Below, piece after piece: positions 10,780 to 22,503 of a stretch of DNA of 30,292 bases; positions within the stretch are counted from its first letter, which is position 1, and each line of letters begins with the position of its first letter. A program made the position numbers and the translations under genes. The notes beneath the pieces were generated by a model, which was given only the letters and a program-made list of their open reading frames with translations, searched no databases and was not told the origin of the DNA. Source of the DNA: Saccoglossus kowalevskii (lineage: Eukaryota; Hemichordata; Enteropneusta; Harrimaniidae); assembly GCF_000003605.2 (NCBI RefSeq), contig NW_003131573.1, forward strand, positions 1-30,292. The letters are read 5' to 3'.

Positions 10780-11898
10780 GGCCCTGTCCACCTATTAAAT
10801 CTGAGGCTATCCTGACCTAAGTTTGCATGTAAAATGGCCCTGTCCACCTATTAAATCTGAGGCTATCCTGATCTAAGTTTGCATGTAAAATGGCCCTGTC
10901 CACCTATTTATTTGAGGCTATCCTGACCTAAGTTTGCATGTAAAATGGCCCTGTCCACCTATTAAATCTGAGGCTATCCTGACCTAAGTTTGCATGTAAA
11001 ATGGCCCTGTCCACCTATTAAATCTGAGCCTATCCTGACCTAAGTTTGCATGTAAAATGGCCCTGTCCATCTATTAAATCTGAGGCTATCCTGACCTAAG
11101 TTTGCATGTAAAATGGCCCTGTCCATCTATTAAATCTGAGGCTATCCTGACCTAAGTTTGCATGTAAAATGGCCCTGTCTACCTATTAAATATGAGCCTA
11201 TCCTGACTTAAGTTTGCATGTAAAATGGCCCTGCCCACCTATTAAATCTGAGGCTATCCTGACCTAAGTTTGCATGTAAAATGGCCCTGTCCACCTATTA
11301 AATCTGAGGCTATCCTGACCTAAGTTTGCATGTAAAATGGCCCTGTCTACCTATTAAATATGAGGCTATCCTGACCTAAGTTTGCATGTAAAATGGCCCT
11401 GTCTACCTATTAAATCTGAGGCTATCCTGACCTAAGTTTGCATGTAAAATGGCCCTGTCTACCTATTAAATATGAGGCTATCCTGACTTAAGTTTGCATG
11501 TAAAATGGCCCTGTCCACCTATTAAATCTGAGGCTATCCTGACCTAAGTTTGCATGTAAAATGGCCCTGTCTACCTATTAAATCTGAGCCTATCCTGACT
11601 TAAGTTTGCATGTAAAATGGCCTTGTCCACCTATTAAATCTGAGGCTATCCTGACCTAAGTTTGTATGTAAAATGGCCCTGTCCACCTATTAAATCTGAG
11701 GCTATCCTGACCTAAGTTTGCATGTAAAATGGCCTTGTCCACCTATTAAATCTGAGGCTATCCTGACCTAAGTTTGCATGTAAAATGGCCCTGTCTACCT
11801 ATTAAATCTGAGCCTATCCTGACCTAAGTTTGCATGTAAAATGGCCCTGTCCACCTATTAAATCTGAGGCTATCCTGACTTAAGTTTGCATGTAAAAT

Positions 11899-12401
11899 GG
11901 CCTTGTCCACCTATTAAATATGAGGCTATCCTGACCTAAGTTTGCATGTAAAATGGCCCTGTCCACCTATTAAATCTGAGGCTATCCTGACTTAAGTTTG
12001 CATGTAAAATGGCCTTGTCCACCTATTAAATCTGAGGCTATCCTGACCTAAGTTTGCATGTAAAATGGCCCTGTCCACCTATTTATTTGAGGCTATCCTG
12101 ACCTAAGTTTGCATGTAAAATGGCCCTGCCCACCTATTAAATCTGAGGCTATCCTGACCTAAGTTTGCATGTAAAATGGCCCTGTCTACCTATTAAATAT
12201 GAGCCTATCCTGATCTAAGTTTGCATGTAAAATGGCCCTGTCCACCTATTAAATCTGAGGTTATCCTGACCTAAGTTTGCATGTAAAATGGCCCTGTCCA
12301 TCTATTAAATCTGAGGCTATCCTGACCTAAGTTTGCATGTAAAATGGCCCTGTCCATCTATTAAATCTGAGGCTATCCTGACCTAAGTTTGCATGTAAAA
12401 T
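11899..12401 (+). repeat. duplicated block 12, copy A
   Basis: Nine units (503 bp) with a constant offset of 10605 to 22504. They include two CCTTGTCC units (T at 11903 and 12015), a TTATTTG unit, and the TCCACC/GAGGTT, TCCATC, TCCATC series. After this the copies part: TCTACC/ATATG/GAGCC/GACTT here, GCCCACC there. Confidence 0.88.
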
Positions 12402-12479
12402 GGCCCTGTCTACCTATTAAATATGAGCCTATCCTGACTTAAGTTTGCATGTAAAATGGCCCTGCTCACCTATTAAATC

Positions 12480-12692
12480 TGAGCTATCCTGACCTAAGTT
12501 TGCATGTAAATGCCCTGTCCACCTATTAATCTGAGGCTATCCTGACCTAAGTTTGCATGTAAATGGCCCTATCCACTATTTATTTGAGCTATCTGACCTA
12601 AGTTTGCATGTAAAATGGCCTGTCTACCTATTAAATCTGAGCCTATCTGACTAAGTTTGCATGTAAAATGGCCCTGTCTAACCTATTAAAAT
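12480..12692. other. patch of homopolymer errors 4 (largest)
   Basis: Across four units there are GAGCT, GTAAATGCCC, ATTAATC, CCACTATT, TATCTGACC, GGCCTGTC and CTATCTGACTAAG losses, then gains (GTCTAACC, TTAAAATC). It ends just before block 3 copy B at 12728. Confidence 0.78.
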
Positions 12693-12727
12693 CTGAGCCT
12701 ATCCTGACCTAAGTTTGCATGTAAAAT

Positions 12728-13600
12728 GGACCTGTCCACCTATTAAATCTGAGGCTATCCTGACCTAAGTTTGCATGTAAAATGGCCCTGTCCAACTATT
12801 AAATATGAGGCTATCCTGACCTAAGTTTGCATGTAAAATGGCCCTGTCCACCTATTAAATCTGAGGCTATCCTGACCTAAGTTTGCATGTAAAATGGCCC
12901 TGTCTACCTATTAAATCTGAGGCTATCCTGACCTAAGTTTGCATGTAAAATGGCCCTGTCTACCTATTAAATCTGAGGCTATCCTGACCTAAGTTTGCAT
13001 GTAAAATGGCCCTGTCTACCTATTAAATCTGAGGCTATCCTGACCTAAGTTTGCATGTAAAATGGCCCTGTCCACCTATTAAATATGAGGCTATCCTGAC
13101 CTAAGTTTGCATGTAAAATGGCCCTGTCTACCTATTAAATCTGAGGCTATCCTGACCTAAGTTTGCATGTAATATGGCCCTGTCTACCTATTAAATATGA
13201 GGCTATCCTGACCTAAGTTTGCATGTAAAATGGCCCTGTCTACCTATTAAATCTGAGGCTATCCTGACCTAAGTTTGCATGTAAAATGGCCCTGTCCACC
13301 TATTAAATCTGAGGCTATCCTGACCTAAGTTTGCATGTAAAATGGCCCTGTCTACCTATTAAATCTGAGGCTATCCTGACCTAAGTTTGCATGTAAAATG
13401 GCCCTGTCTACCTATTTATTTGAGGCTATCCTGACCTAAGTTTGCATGTAAAATGGCCCTGTCTACCTATTAAATCTGAGCCTATCCTGACCTAAGTTTG
13501 CATATAAAATGGCCCTGTCCACCTATTAAATCTGAGGCTATCCTGACCTAAGTTTGCATGTAAAATGGACCTGTCCACCTATTAAATCTGAGGCTATCCT
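12728..13600 (+). repeat. duplicated block 3, copy B
   Basis: This copy of 1454-2326 keeps a constant offset of 11274 and the same two private mutations. It starts right after a patch of homopolymer losses and gains (12480-12692) and ends in another (13604-13672). The equivalent units continue through that second patch to about 13730 but lose register. Confidence 0.88.
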
Positions 13601-13603
13601 GAC

Positions 13604-13672
13604 CTAGTTTGCATGTAAATGGCCCTGTCCAACTATTAATATGAGCTATCCTGACCTAAGTTTGCATGTAAA
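13604..13672. other. patch of homopolymer shortenings 5
   Basis: GACCTAGTTT, GTAAATGG twice, ATTAATATG and GAGCTATCC all lack one base of a run. It marks the end of the constant offset of block 3. Confidence 0.75.
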
Positions 13673-14398
13673 TGGCCCTGTCCACCTATTAAATCTGAGG
13701 CTATCCTGACCTAAGTTTGCATGTAAAATGGCCCTGTCTACCTATTAAATCTGAGGCTATCCTGACCTAAGTTTGCATGTAAAATGGCCCTGTCTACCTA
13801 TTAAATCTGAGGCTATCCTGACCTAAGTTTGCATGTAAAATGGCCCTGTCTACCTATTAAATATGAGCCTATCCTGACTTAAGTTTGCATGTAAAATGGC
13901 CCTGTCCACCTATTAAATCTGAGGCTATCCTGACCTAAGTTTGCATGTAAAATGGCCCTGTCCACCTATTAAATCTGAGGCTATCCTGACCTAAGTTTGC
14001 ATGTAAAATGGCCCTGTCCACCTATTAAATCTGAGGCTATCCTGACCTAAGTTTGCATGTAAAATGGCCCTGTCCACCTATTTATTTGATCCTATCCTGA
14101 CCTAAGTTTGCATGTAAAATGGCCCTGTCTACCTATTAAATCTGAGCCTATCCTGACCTAAGTTTGCATGTAAAATGGCCCTGTCTACCTATTAAATCTG
14201 AGGCTATCCTGACCTATTTTGCATGTAAAATGGCCCTGTCCACCTATTTATTTGAGGCTATCCTGACCTAAGTTTGCATGTAAAATGGCCCTGTCTACCT
14301 ATTAAATCTGAGCCTATCCTGACCTAAGTTTGCATGTAAAATGGCCCTGTCCACCTATTAAATCTGAGGCTATCCCGACCTAAGTTTGCATGTAAAAT

Positions 14399-15237
14399 GG
14401 CCCTGTCTACCTATTAAATATGAGCCTATCCTGATCTAAGTTTGCATGTAAAATGGCCCTGTCCACCTATTAAATCTGAGGTTATCCTGACCTAAGTTTG
14501 CATGTAAAATGGCCCTGTCCATCTATTAAATCTGAGGCTATCCTGACCTAAGTTTGCATGTAAAATGGCCCTGTCCATCTATTAAATCTGAGGCTATCCT
14601 GACCTAAGTTTGCATGTAAAATGGCCCTGTCTACCTATTAAATATGAGCCTATCCTGACTTAAGTTTGCATGTAAAATGGCCCTGCCCACCTATTAAATC
14701 TGAGGCTATCCTGACCTAAGTTTGCATGTAAAATGGCCCTGTCCACCTATTAAATCTGAGGCTATCCTGACCTAAGTTTGCATGTAAAATGGCCCTATCC
14801 ACCTATTAAATATGAGGCTATCCTGACCTAAGTTTGCATGTAAAATGGCCCTGTCTACCTATTAAATCTGAGGCTATCCTGACCTAAGTTTGCATGTAAA
14901 ATGGCCCTGTCCACCTATTTATTTGAGGCTATCCTGACCTAAGTTTGCATGTAAAATGGCCCTGTCTACCTATTAAATCTGAGCCTATCCTGACCTAAGT
15001 TTGCATGTAAAATGGCCCTGTCCACCTATTAAATCTGAGGCTATCCTGACCTAAGTTTGCATGTAAAATGGACCTGTCCACCTATTAAATCTGAGGCTAT
15101 CCTGACCTAAGTTTGCATGTAAAATGGCCCTGTCCAACTATTAAATATGAGGCTATCCTGACCTAAGTTTGCATGTAAAATGGCCCTGTCCACCTATTAA
15201 ATCTGAGGCTATCCTGACCTAAGTTTGCATGTAAAAT
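14399..15237 (+). repeat. duplicated block 2, long form, second copy
   Basis: This has the same first units as 8441-8942, then continues TTATTTG, TCTACC/GAGCC, TCCACC, GGACC, TCCAAC/ATATG, TCCACC. Compared with 895-1565 it has an extra unit after the TCCATC pair and an extra TCCACC before GGACC. Those two single-unit differences are the size expected from unequal exchange. Confidence 0.78.
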
Positions 15238-16016
15238 GGCCCTGCCCACCTATTAAATCTGAGGCTATCCTGACTTAAGTTTGCATGTAAAATGGCCGTG
15301 CCCACCTATTAAATCTGAGGCTATCCTGACCTAAGTTTGCATGTAAAATGGCCCTGTCTACCTATTAAATCTGAGGCTATCCTGACCTAAGTTTGCATGT
15401 AAAATGGCCCTGCCCACCTATTAAATCTGAGGCTATCCTGACTTAAGTTTGCATGTAAAATGGCCCTGTCCACCTATTAAATCTGAGGCTATCCTGACCT
15501 AAGTTTGCATGTAAAATGGCCCTGTCTACCTATTAAATCTGAGGCTATCCTGACCTAAGTTTGCATGTAAAATGGCCCTGTCTACCTATTAAATATGAGC
15601 CTATCCTGACTTAAGTTTGCATGTAAAATGGCCCTGTCCACCTATTAAATCTGAGGCTATCCTGACCTAAGTTTGCATGTAAAATGGCCCTGTCCACCTA
15701 TTAAATCTGAGGCTATCCTGACCTAAGTTTGCATGTAAAATGGCCCTGTCCACCTATTAAATCTGAGGCTATCCTGACCTAAGTTTGCATGTAAAATGGC
15801 CCTGTCTACCTATTAAATCTGAGCCTATCCTGATCTAAGTTTGCATGTAAAATGGCCCTGCCCACCTATTAAATCTGAGCCTATCCTGACCTAAGTTTGC
15901 ATGTAAAATGGCCCTGTCCACCTATTAAATATGAGGCTATCCTGACCTAAGTTTGCATGTAAAATGGCCCTGTCTACCTATTAAATCTGAGGCTATCCTG
16001 ACCTAAGTTTGCATGT
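15238..16016 (+). repeat. duplicated block 1, copy B
   Basis: This string matches 59-890 unit for unit apart from one missing TCTACC unit. From about 15910 its sequence also matches 2964 onward, so the last two units are shared by two different parents. This is where one ancestral block passes into another without any visible non-satellite joint. Confidence 0.85.
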
Positions 16017-16660
16017 AAAAATGGCCCTGTCTACCTATTAAATATGAGGCTATCCTGACCTAAGTTTGCATGTAAAATGGCCCTGTCTACCTATTAAATC
16101 TGAGGCTATCCTGACCTAAGTTTGCATGTAAAATGGCCCTGTCCACCTATTTATTTGAGCCTATCCTGACCTAAGTTTGCATGTAAAATGGCCCTGTCTA
16201 CCTATTAAATCTGAGCCTATCCTGACCTAAGTTTGCATGTAAAATGGCCCTGTCTACCTATTAAATCTGAGGCTATCCTGACCTAAGTTTGCATGTAAAA
16301 TGGCCCTGTCCACCTATTTATTTGAGGCTATCCTGACCTAAGTTTGCATGTAAAATGGCCCTGTCTACCTATTAAATCTGAGCCTATCCTGACCTAAGTT
16401 TGCATGTAAAATGGCCCTGTCCACCTATTAAATCTGAGGCTATCCTGACCTAAGTTTGCATGTAAAATGGCCCTGTCCACCTATTAAATATGAGGCTATC
16501 CTGATCTAAGTTTGCATGTAAAATGGCCCTGTCCATCTATTAAATCTGAGGCTATCCTGACCTAAGTTTGCATGTAAAATGGCCCTGTCCACCTATTTAT
16601 TTGAGGCTATCCTGACCTAAGTTTGCATGTAAAATGGCCCTGTCTACCTATTAAATCTGA
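15910..16660 (+). repeat. duplicated block 5, copy B
   Basis: This matches 2964-3714 including the private five-A run. Upstream it is joined to block 1 copy B. Downstream, from the GAGAC unit at 16662, it matches 27832 onward at offset 11170. Both switches fall inside ordinary satellite units. Confidence 0.9.
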
Positions 16661-16661
16661 G

Positions 16662-17025
16662 ACTATCCTGACCTAAGTTTGCATGTAAAATGGCCCTGTC
16701 TACCTATTAAATCTGAGGCTATCCTGACCTAAGTTTGCATGTAAAATGGCCCTGTCCACCTATTAAATATGAGGTTATCCTGACCTAAGTTTGCATGTAA
16801 AATGGCCCTGTCCACCTATTTATTTGAGGCTATCCTGACCTAAGTTTGCATGTAAAATGGCCCTGTCCACCTATTAAATATGAGGCTATCCTGACCTAAG
16901 TTTGCATGTAAAATGGCCCTGCCCACCTATTAAATCTGAGGCTATCCTGACCTAAGTTTGCATGTAAAATGGCCCTGTCCACCTATTTATTTGAGGCTAT
17001 CCTGACCTAAGTTTGCATGTAAAAT
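16662..17025 (+). repeat. duplicated block 14, third partial copy
   Basis: The GAGAC unit followed by TCTACC, TCCACC/ATATG/GAGGTT, TTATTTG, TCCACC/ATATG, GCCCACC, TTATTTG matches 27832-28195. Its first unit begins with TCTACC rather than GCCCACC, because the left half of that unit belongs to block 5. It is therefore a hybrid unit at a recombination point. Confidence 0.85.
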
Positions 17026-17137
17026 GGCCCTGTCTACCTATTAAATCTGAGCCTATCCTGACCTAAGTTTGCATGTAAAATGGCCCTGTCCACCTATTAA
17101 ATCTGAGGCTATCCTGACCTAAGTTTGCATGTAAAAT

Positions 17138-17920
17138 GGCCCTGTCTACCTATTAAATATGAGCCTATCCTGATCTAAGTTTGCATGTAAAATGGCCCTG
17201 TCCACCTATTAAATCTGAGCCTATCCTGACCTAAGTTTGCATGTAAAATGGCCCCACCCACCTATTAAATCTGAGGCTATCCTGACCTAAGTTTGCATGT
17301 AAAATGGCCGTGCCCACCTATTAAATATAAGCCTATCCTGACCTAAGTTTGCATGTAAAATGGCCCTGTCTACCTATTAAATCTGGGGCTATCCTGATCT
17401 AAGTTTGCATGTAAAATGGCCCTGCCCACCTATTAAATATGAGCCTATCCTGATCTAAGTTTGCATGTAAAATGGCTCTGTCCACCTATTTATCTGAGGT
17501 TATCCTGACCTAAGTTTGCATGTACAATGGCCCTGTCTACCTATTAAATCTGAGCCTATCCTGACCTAAGTTTGCATGTAAAATGGCCCTGTCCACCTAT
17601 TAAATCTGAGCCTATCCTGACCTAAGTTTGCATGTAAAATGGCCCTGTCCACCTATTAAATCTGAGGCTATCCTGACCTAAGTTTGCATGTAAAATGGCC
17701 CTGTCCACCTATTAAATCTGAGCCTATCCTGACCTAAGTTTGCATGTAAAATGGCCCCACACACCTATTAAATCTGAGGCTATCCTGACCTAAGTTTGCA
17801 TGTAAAATGGCCCTGTCCACATATTAAATCTGAGGCTATCCTGACCTAAGTTTGCATGTAAAATGGCCCTGTCCACCTATTAAATCTGAGACTATCCTGA
17901 CCTAAGTTTGCATGTAAAAT
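17138..17920 (+). repeat. duplicated block 9, copy B (extended)
   Basis: This has the same marked units as 9780-10227 at offset 7358 (checked at 9898/17256 and 10167/17525), then six more units shared with copy C. One visible difference from copy C is CCCCACACACC here against CCCCACCCACC there, near 17760 and 21614. Confidence 0.92.
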
Positions 17921-18424
17921 GGCCCTGTCCACCTATTAAATCTGAGGCTATCCTGATCTAAGTTTGGATGTAAAATGGCCTTGTCCACCTATTAAATCTG
18001 AGGCTATCCTGACCTAAGTTTGCATGTAAAATGGCCCTGTCCACCTATTAAATCTGAGCCTATCCTGACCTAAGTTTGCATGTAAAATGGCCCTGTCCAT
18101 CTATTAAATCTGAGGCTATCCTGACCTAAGTTTGCATGTAAAATGGCCCTGTCCACCTATTAAATCTGAGGCTATCCTGACCTAAGTTTGCATGTAAAAT
18201 GGCCCTGTCTACCTATTAAATCTGAGCCTATCCTGACCTAAGTTTGCATGTAAAATGGCCCTGTCCATCTATTAAATCTGAGGCTATCCTGACCTAAGTT
18301 TGCATGTAAAATGGCCCTGTCCATCTATTAAATCTGAGGCTATCCTGACCTAAGTTTGCATGTAAAATGGCCCTGTCCACCTATTAAATCTGAGGCTATC
18401 CTGATCTAAGTTTGCATGTAAAAT
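17809..18424 (+). repeat. duplicated block 7, copy B
   Basis: This matches 4193-4808 and shares the private G at 17967. It is preceded by a copy of block 9 and ends where a patch of homopolymer losses begins (18441). Confidence 0.9.
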
Positions 18425-18440
18425 GGCCCTGTCCACCTAT

Positions 18441-18552
18441 TAATCTGAGCTATCCTGACCTAAGTTTGCATGTAAAATGGCCCTGTCCACCTATTAAATC
18501 TGAGCCTATCCTGACCTAAGTTTGCATGTAAATGGCCCTGTCCACCTATTAA
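18441..18552. other. patch of homopolymer shortenings 6
   Basis: ATTAATCTGAGCT occurs twice and GTAAATGG once. The patch lies exactly between block 7 copy B (ends 18424) and block 4 copy B (starts 18588). Confidence 0.75.
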
Positions 18553-18587
18553 TCTGAGCTATCCTGACCTAAGTTTGCATGTAAAAT

Positions 18588-19146
18588 GGCCCTGTCCAAC
18601 TATTAAATATGAGGCTATCCTGACCTAAGTTTGCATGTAAAATGGCCCTGTCCACCTATTAAATCTGAGGCTATCCTGACCTAAGTTTGCATGTAAAATG
18701 GCCCTGTCTACCTATTAAATCTGAGGCTATCCTGACCTAAGTTTGCATGTAAAATGGCCCTGTCTACCTATTAAATCTGAGGCTATCCTGACCTAAGTTT
18801 GCATGTAAAATGGCCCTGTCTACCTATTAAATCTGAGGCTATCCTGACCTAAGTTTGCATGTAAAATGGCCCTGTCTACCTATTAAATCTGAGGCTATCC
18901 TGACCTAAGTTTGCATGTAAAATGGCCCTGTCTACCTATTAAATCTGAGGCTATCCTGACCTAAGTTTGCATGTAAAATGGCCCTGTCTACCTATTAAAT
19001 CTGAGGCTATCCTGACCTAAGTTTGCATGTAAAATGGCCCTGTCCACCTATTAAATCTGAGGCTATCCTGACCTAAGTTTGCATGTAAAATGGCCCTGTC
19101 CACCTATTTATTTGAGGCTATCCTGACCTAAGTTTGCATGTAAAAT
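18588..19146 (+). repeat. duplicated block 4, copy B
   Basis: This repeats the ten units of 2349-2907 with a constant offset of 16239, checked at the TCCAAC unit and at the TTATTTG unit. It begins directly after a patch of homopolymer losses (18441-18552). Confidence 0.87.
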
Positions 19147-19538
19147 GGCCCTGTCTACCTATTAAATCTGAGCCTATCCTGACCTAAGTTTGCATGTAAA
19201 ATGGCCCTGTCTACCTATTAAATCTGAGCCTATCCTGACCTAAGTTTGCATGTAAAATGGCCGTGTCTACCTATTAAATATGAGTCTATCCTGACCTAAG
19301 TTTGCATGTAAAATGGCCCTGTCCACCTATTAAATCTGAGGCTATCCTGACCTAAGTTTGCATGTAAAATGGCCCTGTCCAACTATTAAATCTGAGGCTA
19401 TCCTGATCTAAGTTTGCATGTAAAATGGCCCTGTCCACCTATTAAATATGAGCCTATCCTGATCTAAGTTTGCATGTAAAATGGCCCTGTCCATCTATTA
19501 AATATGAGCCTATCCTGATCTAAGTTTGCATGTAAAAT
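19092..19538 (+). repeat. duplicated block 11, copy A
   Basis: Eight units (447 bp) recur at offset 5860. They include the rare GGCCGTGTCTACC (G at 19263) with GAGTC, and a TCCAAC/AAATCTG/GATCT unit. Both copies end with TCCATC/ATATG/GAGCC/GATCT. Confidence 0.9.
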
Positions 19539-19928
19539 GGCCCTGTCCACCTATTTATTTGAGGCTATCCTGACCTAAGTTTGCATGTAAAATGGCCCTG
19601 TCTACCTATTAAATCTGAGGCTATCCTGACCTAAGTTTGCATGTAAAATGGCCCTGTCCACCTATTAAATATGAGGCTATCCTGACCTAAGTTTGCATGT
19701 AAAATGGCCCTGTCCACCTATTTATTTGAGGCTATCCTGACCTAAGTTTGCATGTAAAATGGCCCTGTCCATCTATTAAATCTGAGGCTATCCTGACCTA
19801 AGTTTGCATGTAAAATGGCCCTGTCCACCTATTAAATATGAGGTTATCCTGACCTAAGTTTGCATGTAAAATGGCCCTGCCCATCTATTAAATCTGAGGC
19901 TATCCTGACCTAAGTTTGCATGTAAAAT
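19483..19928 (+). repeat. duplicated block 10, copy B
   Basis: This matches 10334-10779 unit for unit. The first unit is also the last unit of block 11, so two duplications overlap here. Confidence 0.88.
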
Positions 19929-20040
19929 GGCCCTGTCTACCTATTAAATCTGAGGCTATCCTGACCTAAGTTTGCATGTAAAATGGCCCTGTCCACCTAT
20001 TAAATATGAGGCTATCCTGACCTAAGTTTGCATGTAAAAT

Positions 20041-20935
20041 GGCCCTGTCCACCTATTAAATATGAGGCTATCCTGACCTAAGTTTGCATGTAAAATGGCC
20101 CTGCCCATCTATTAAATCTGAGGCTATCCTGACCTAAGTTTGCATGTAAAATGGCCCTGTCCACCTATTAAATCTGAGGCTATCCTGACCTAAGTTTGCA
20201 TGTAAAATGGCCTTGTCCACCTATTTATTTGAGGCTATCCTGACCTAAGTTTGCATGTAAAATGGCCCTGTCCATCTATTAAATATGAGGTTATCCTGAC
20301 CTAAGTTTGCATGTAAAATGGCCCTGCCCATCTATTAAATCTGAGGCTATCCTGACCTAAGTTTGCATGTAAAATGGCCCTGTCCACCTATTAAATCTGA
20401 GGCTATCCTGACCTAAGTTTGCATGTAAAATGGCCCTGTCTACCTATTAAATATGAGGCTATCCTGACCTAAGTTTGCATGTAAAATGGCCCTGTCTACC
20501 TATTAAATATGAGCCTATCCTGACCTAAGTTTGCATGTAAAATGGCCCTGTCTACCTATTAAATATGAGCCTATCCTGACCTAAGTTTGCATGTAAAATG
20601 GCCCTGTCTACCTATTAAATATGAGCCTATCCTGACCTAAGTTTGCATGTAAAATGGCCCTGTCCACCTATTAAATATGAGCCTATCCTGACCTAAGTTT
20701 GCATGTAAAATGGCCCTGTCTACCTATTAAATATGAGCCTATCCTGACCTAAGTTTGCATGTAAAATGGCCCTGTCCACCTATTAAATATGAGCCTATCC
20801 TGACCTAAGTTTGCATGTAAAATGGCCCTGTCTACCTATTAAATATGAGGCTATCCTGACCTAAGTTTGCATGTAAAATGGCCCTGTCCATCTATTAAAT
20901 CTGAGGCTATCCTGACCTAAGTTTGCATGTAAAAT
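20041..20935 (+). repeat. duplicated block 8, copy B, one unit shorter
   Basis: This equals 4809-5759 minus one 56-bp unit. Copy A has TCCATC/AAATCTG followed by TCCACC/AAATATG/GAGGTT. This copy has a single TCCATC/AAATATG/GAGGTT unit at about 20265-20320. The fused unit carries the left half of one unit and the right half of the next, the signature of a one-unit deletion by homologous exchange. Confidence 0.9.
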
Positions 20936-20991
20936 GGACCTGTCCACCTATTAAATCTGAGGCTATCCTGACCTAAGTTTGCATGTAAAAT

Positions 20992-21774
20992 GGCCCTGTC
21001 TACCTATTAAATATGAGCCTATCCTGATCTAAGTTTGCATGTAAAATGGCCCTGTCCACCTATTAAATCTGAGCCTATCCTGACCTAAGTTTGCATGTAA
21101 AATGGCCCCACCCACCTATTAAATCTGAGGCTATCCTGACCTAAGTTTGCATGTAAAATGGCCGTGCCCACCTATTAAATATAAGCCTATCCTGACCTAA
21201 GTTTGCATGTAAAATGGCCCTGTCTACCTATTAAATCTGGGGCTATCCTGATCTAAGTTTGCATGTAAAATGGCCCTGCCCACCTATTAAATATGAGCCT
21301 ATCCTGATCTAAGTTTGCATGTAAAATGGCTCTGTCCACCTATTTATCTGAGGTTATCCTGACCTAAGTTTGCATGTACAATGGCCCTGTCTACCTATTA
21401 AATCTGAGCCTATCCTGACCTAAGTTTGCATGTAAAATGGCCCTGTCCACCTATTAAATCTGAGCCTATCCTGACCTAAGTTTGCATGTAAAATGGCCCT
21501 GTCCACCTATTAAATCTGAGGCTATCCTGACCTAAGTTTGCATGTAAAATGGCCCTGTCCACCTATTAAATCTGAGCCTATCCTGACCTAAGTTTGCATG
21601 TAAAATGGCCCCACCCACCTATTAAATCTGAGGCTATCCTGACCTAAGTTTGCATGTAAAATGGCCCTGTCCACATATTAAATCTGAGGCTATCCTGACC
21701 TAAGTTTGCATGTAAAATGGCCCTGTCCACCTATTAAATCTGAGACTATCCTGACCTAAGTTTGCATGTAAAAT
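20992..21774 (+). repeat. duplicated block 9, copy C (extended)
   Basis: This matches copy B at a constant offset of 3854 over 783 bp (14 units, one of them 55 bp). Like copy A it is preceded by a GGACC unit; copy B is preceded by TCCACC instead. So A and C share the left edge and B and C share the right edge. Confidence 0.92.
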
Positions 21775-22503
21775 GGCCCTGTCTACCTATTAAATCTGAG
21801 CCTATCCTGACCTAAGTTTGCATGTAAAATGGCCCTGTCCACCTATTAAATCTGAGGCTATCCTGATCTAAGTTTGCATGTAAAATGGCCCTGTCCACCT
21901 ATTAAATCTGAGGCTATCCTGACCTAAGTTTGCATGTAAAATGGCCCTGTCCACCTATTAAATCTGAGCCTATCCTGACCTAAGTTTGCATGTAAAATGG
22001 CCCTGTCCACCTATTAAATCTGAGGCTATCCTGACCTAAGTTTGCATGTAAAATGGCCCTGTCCATCTATTAAATCTGAGGCTATCCTGACCTAAGTTTG
22101 CATGTAAAATGGCCCTGTCTACCTATTAAATCTGAGGCTATCCTGACCTAAGTTTGCATGTAAAATGGCCCTGCCCACCTATTAAATCTGAGGCTATCCT
22201 GACTTAAGTTTGCATGTAAAATGGCCGTGCCCACCTATTAAATCTGAGGCTATCCTGACCTAAGTTTGCATGTAAAATGGCCCTGTCCACCTATTAAATC
22301 TGAGGCTATCCTGACCTAAGTTTGCATGTAAAATGGCCCTGTCTACCTATTAAATCTGAGGCTATCCTGACCTAAGTTTGCATGTAAAATGGCCCTGTCT
22401 ACCTATTAAATCTGAGGCTATCCTGACCTAAGTTTGCATGTAAAATGGGCCCTGTCTACCTATTAAATCTGAGGCTATCCTGACTTAAGTTTGCATGTAA
22501 AAT

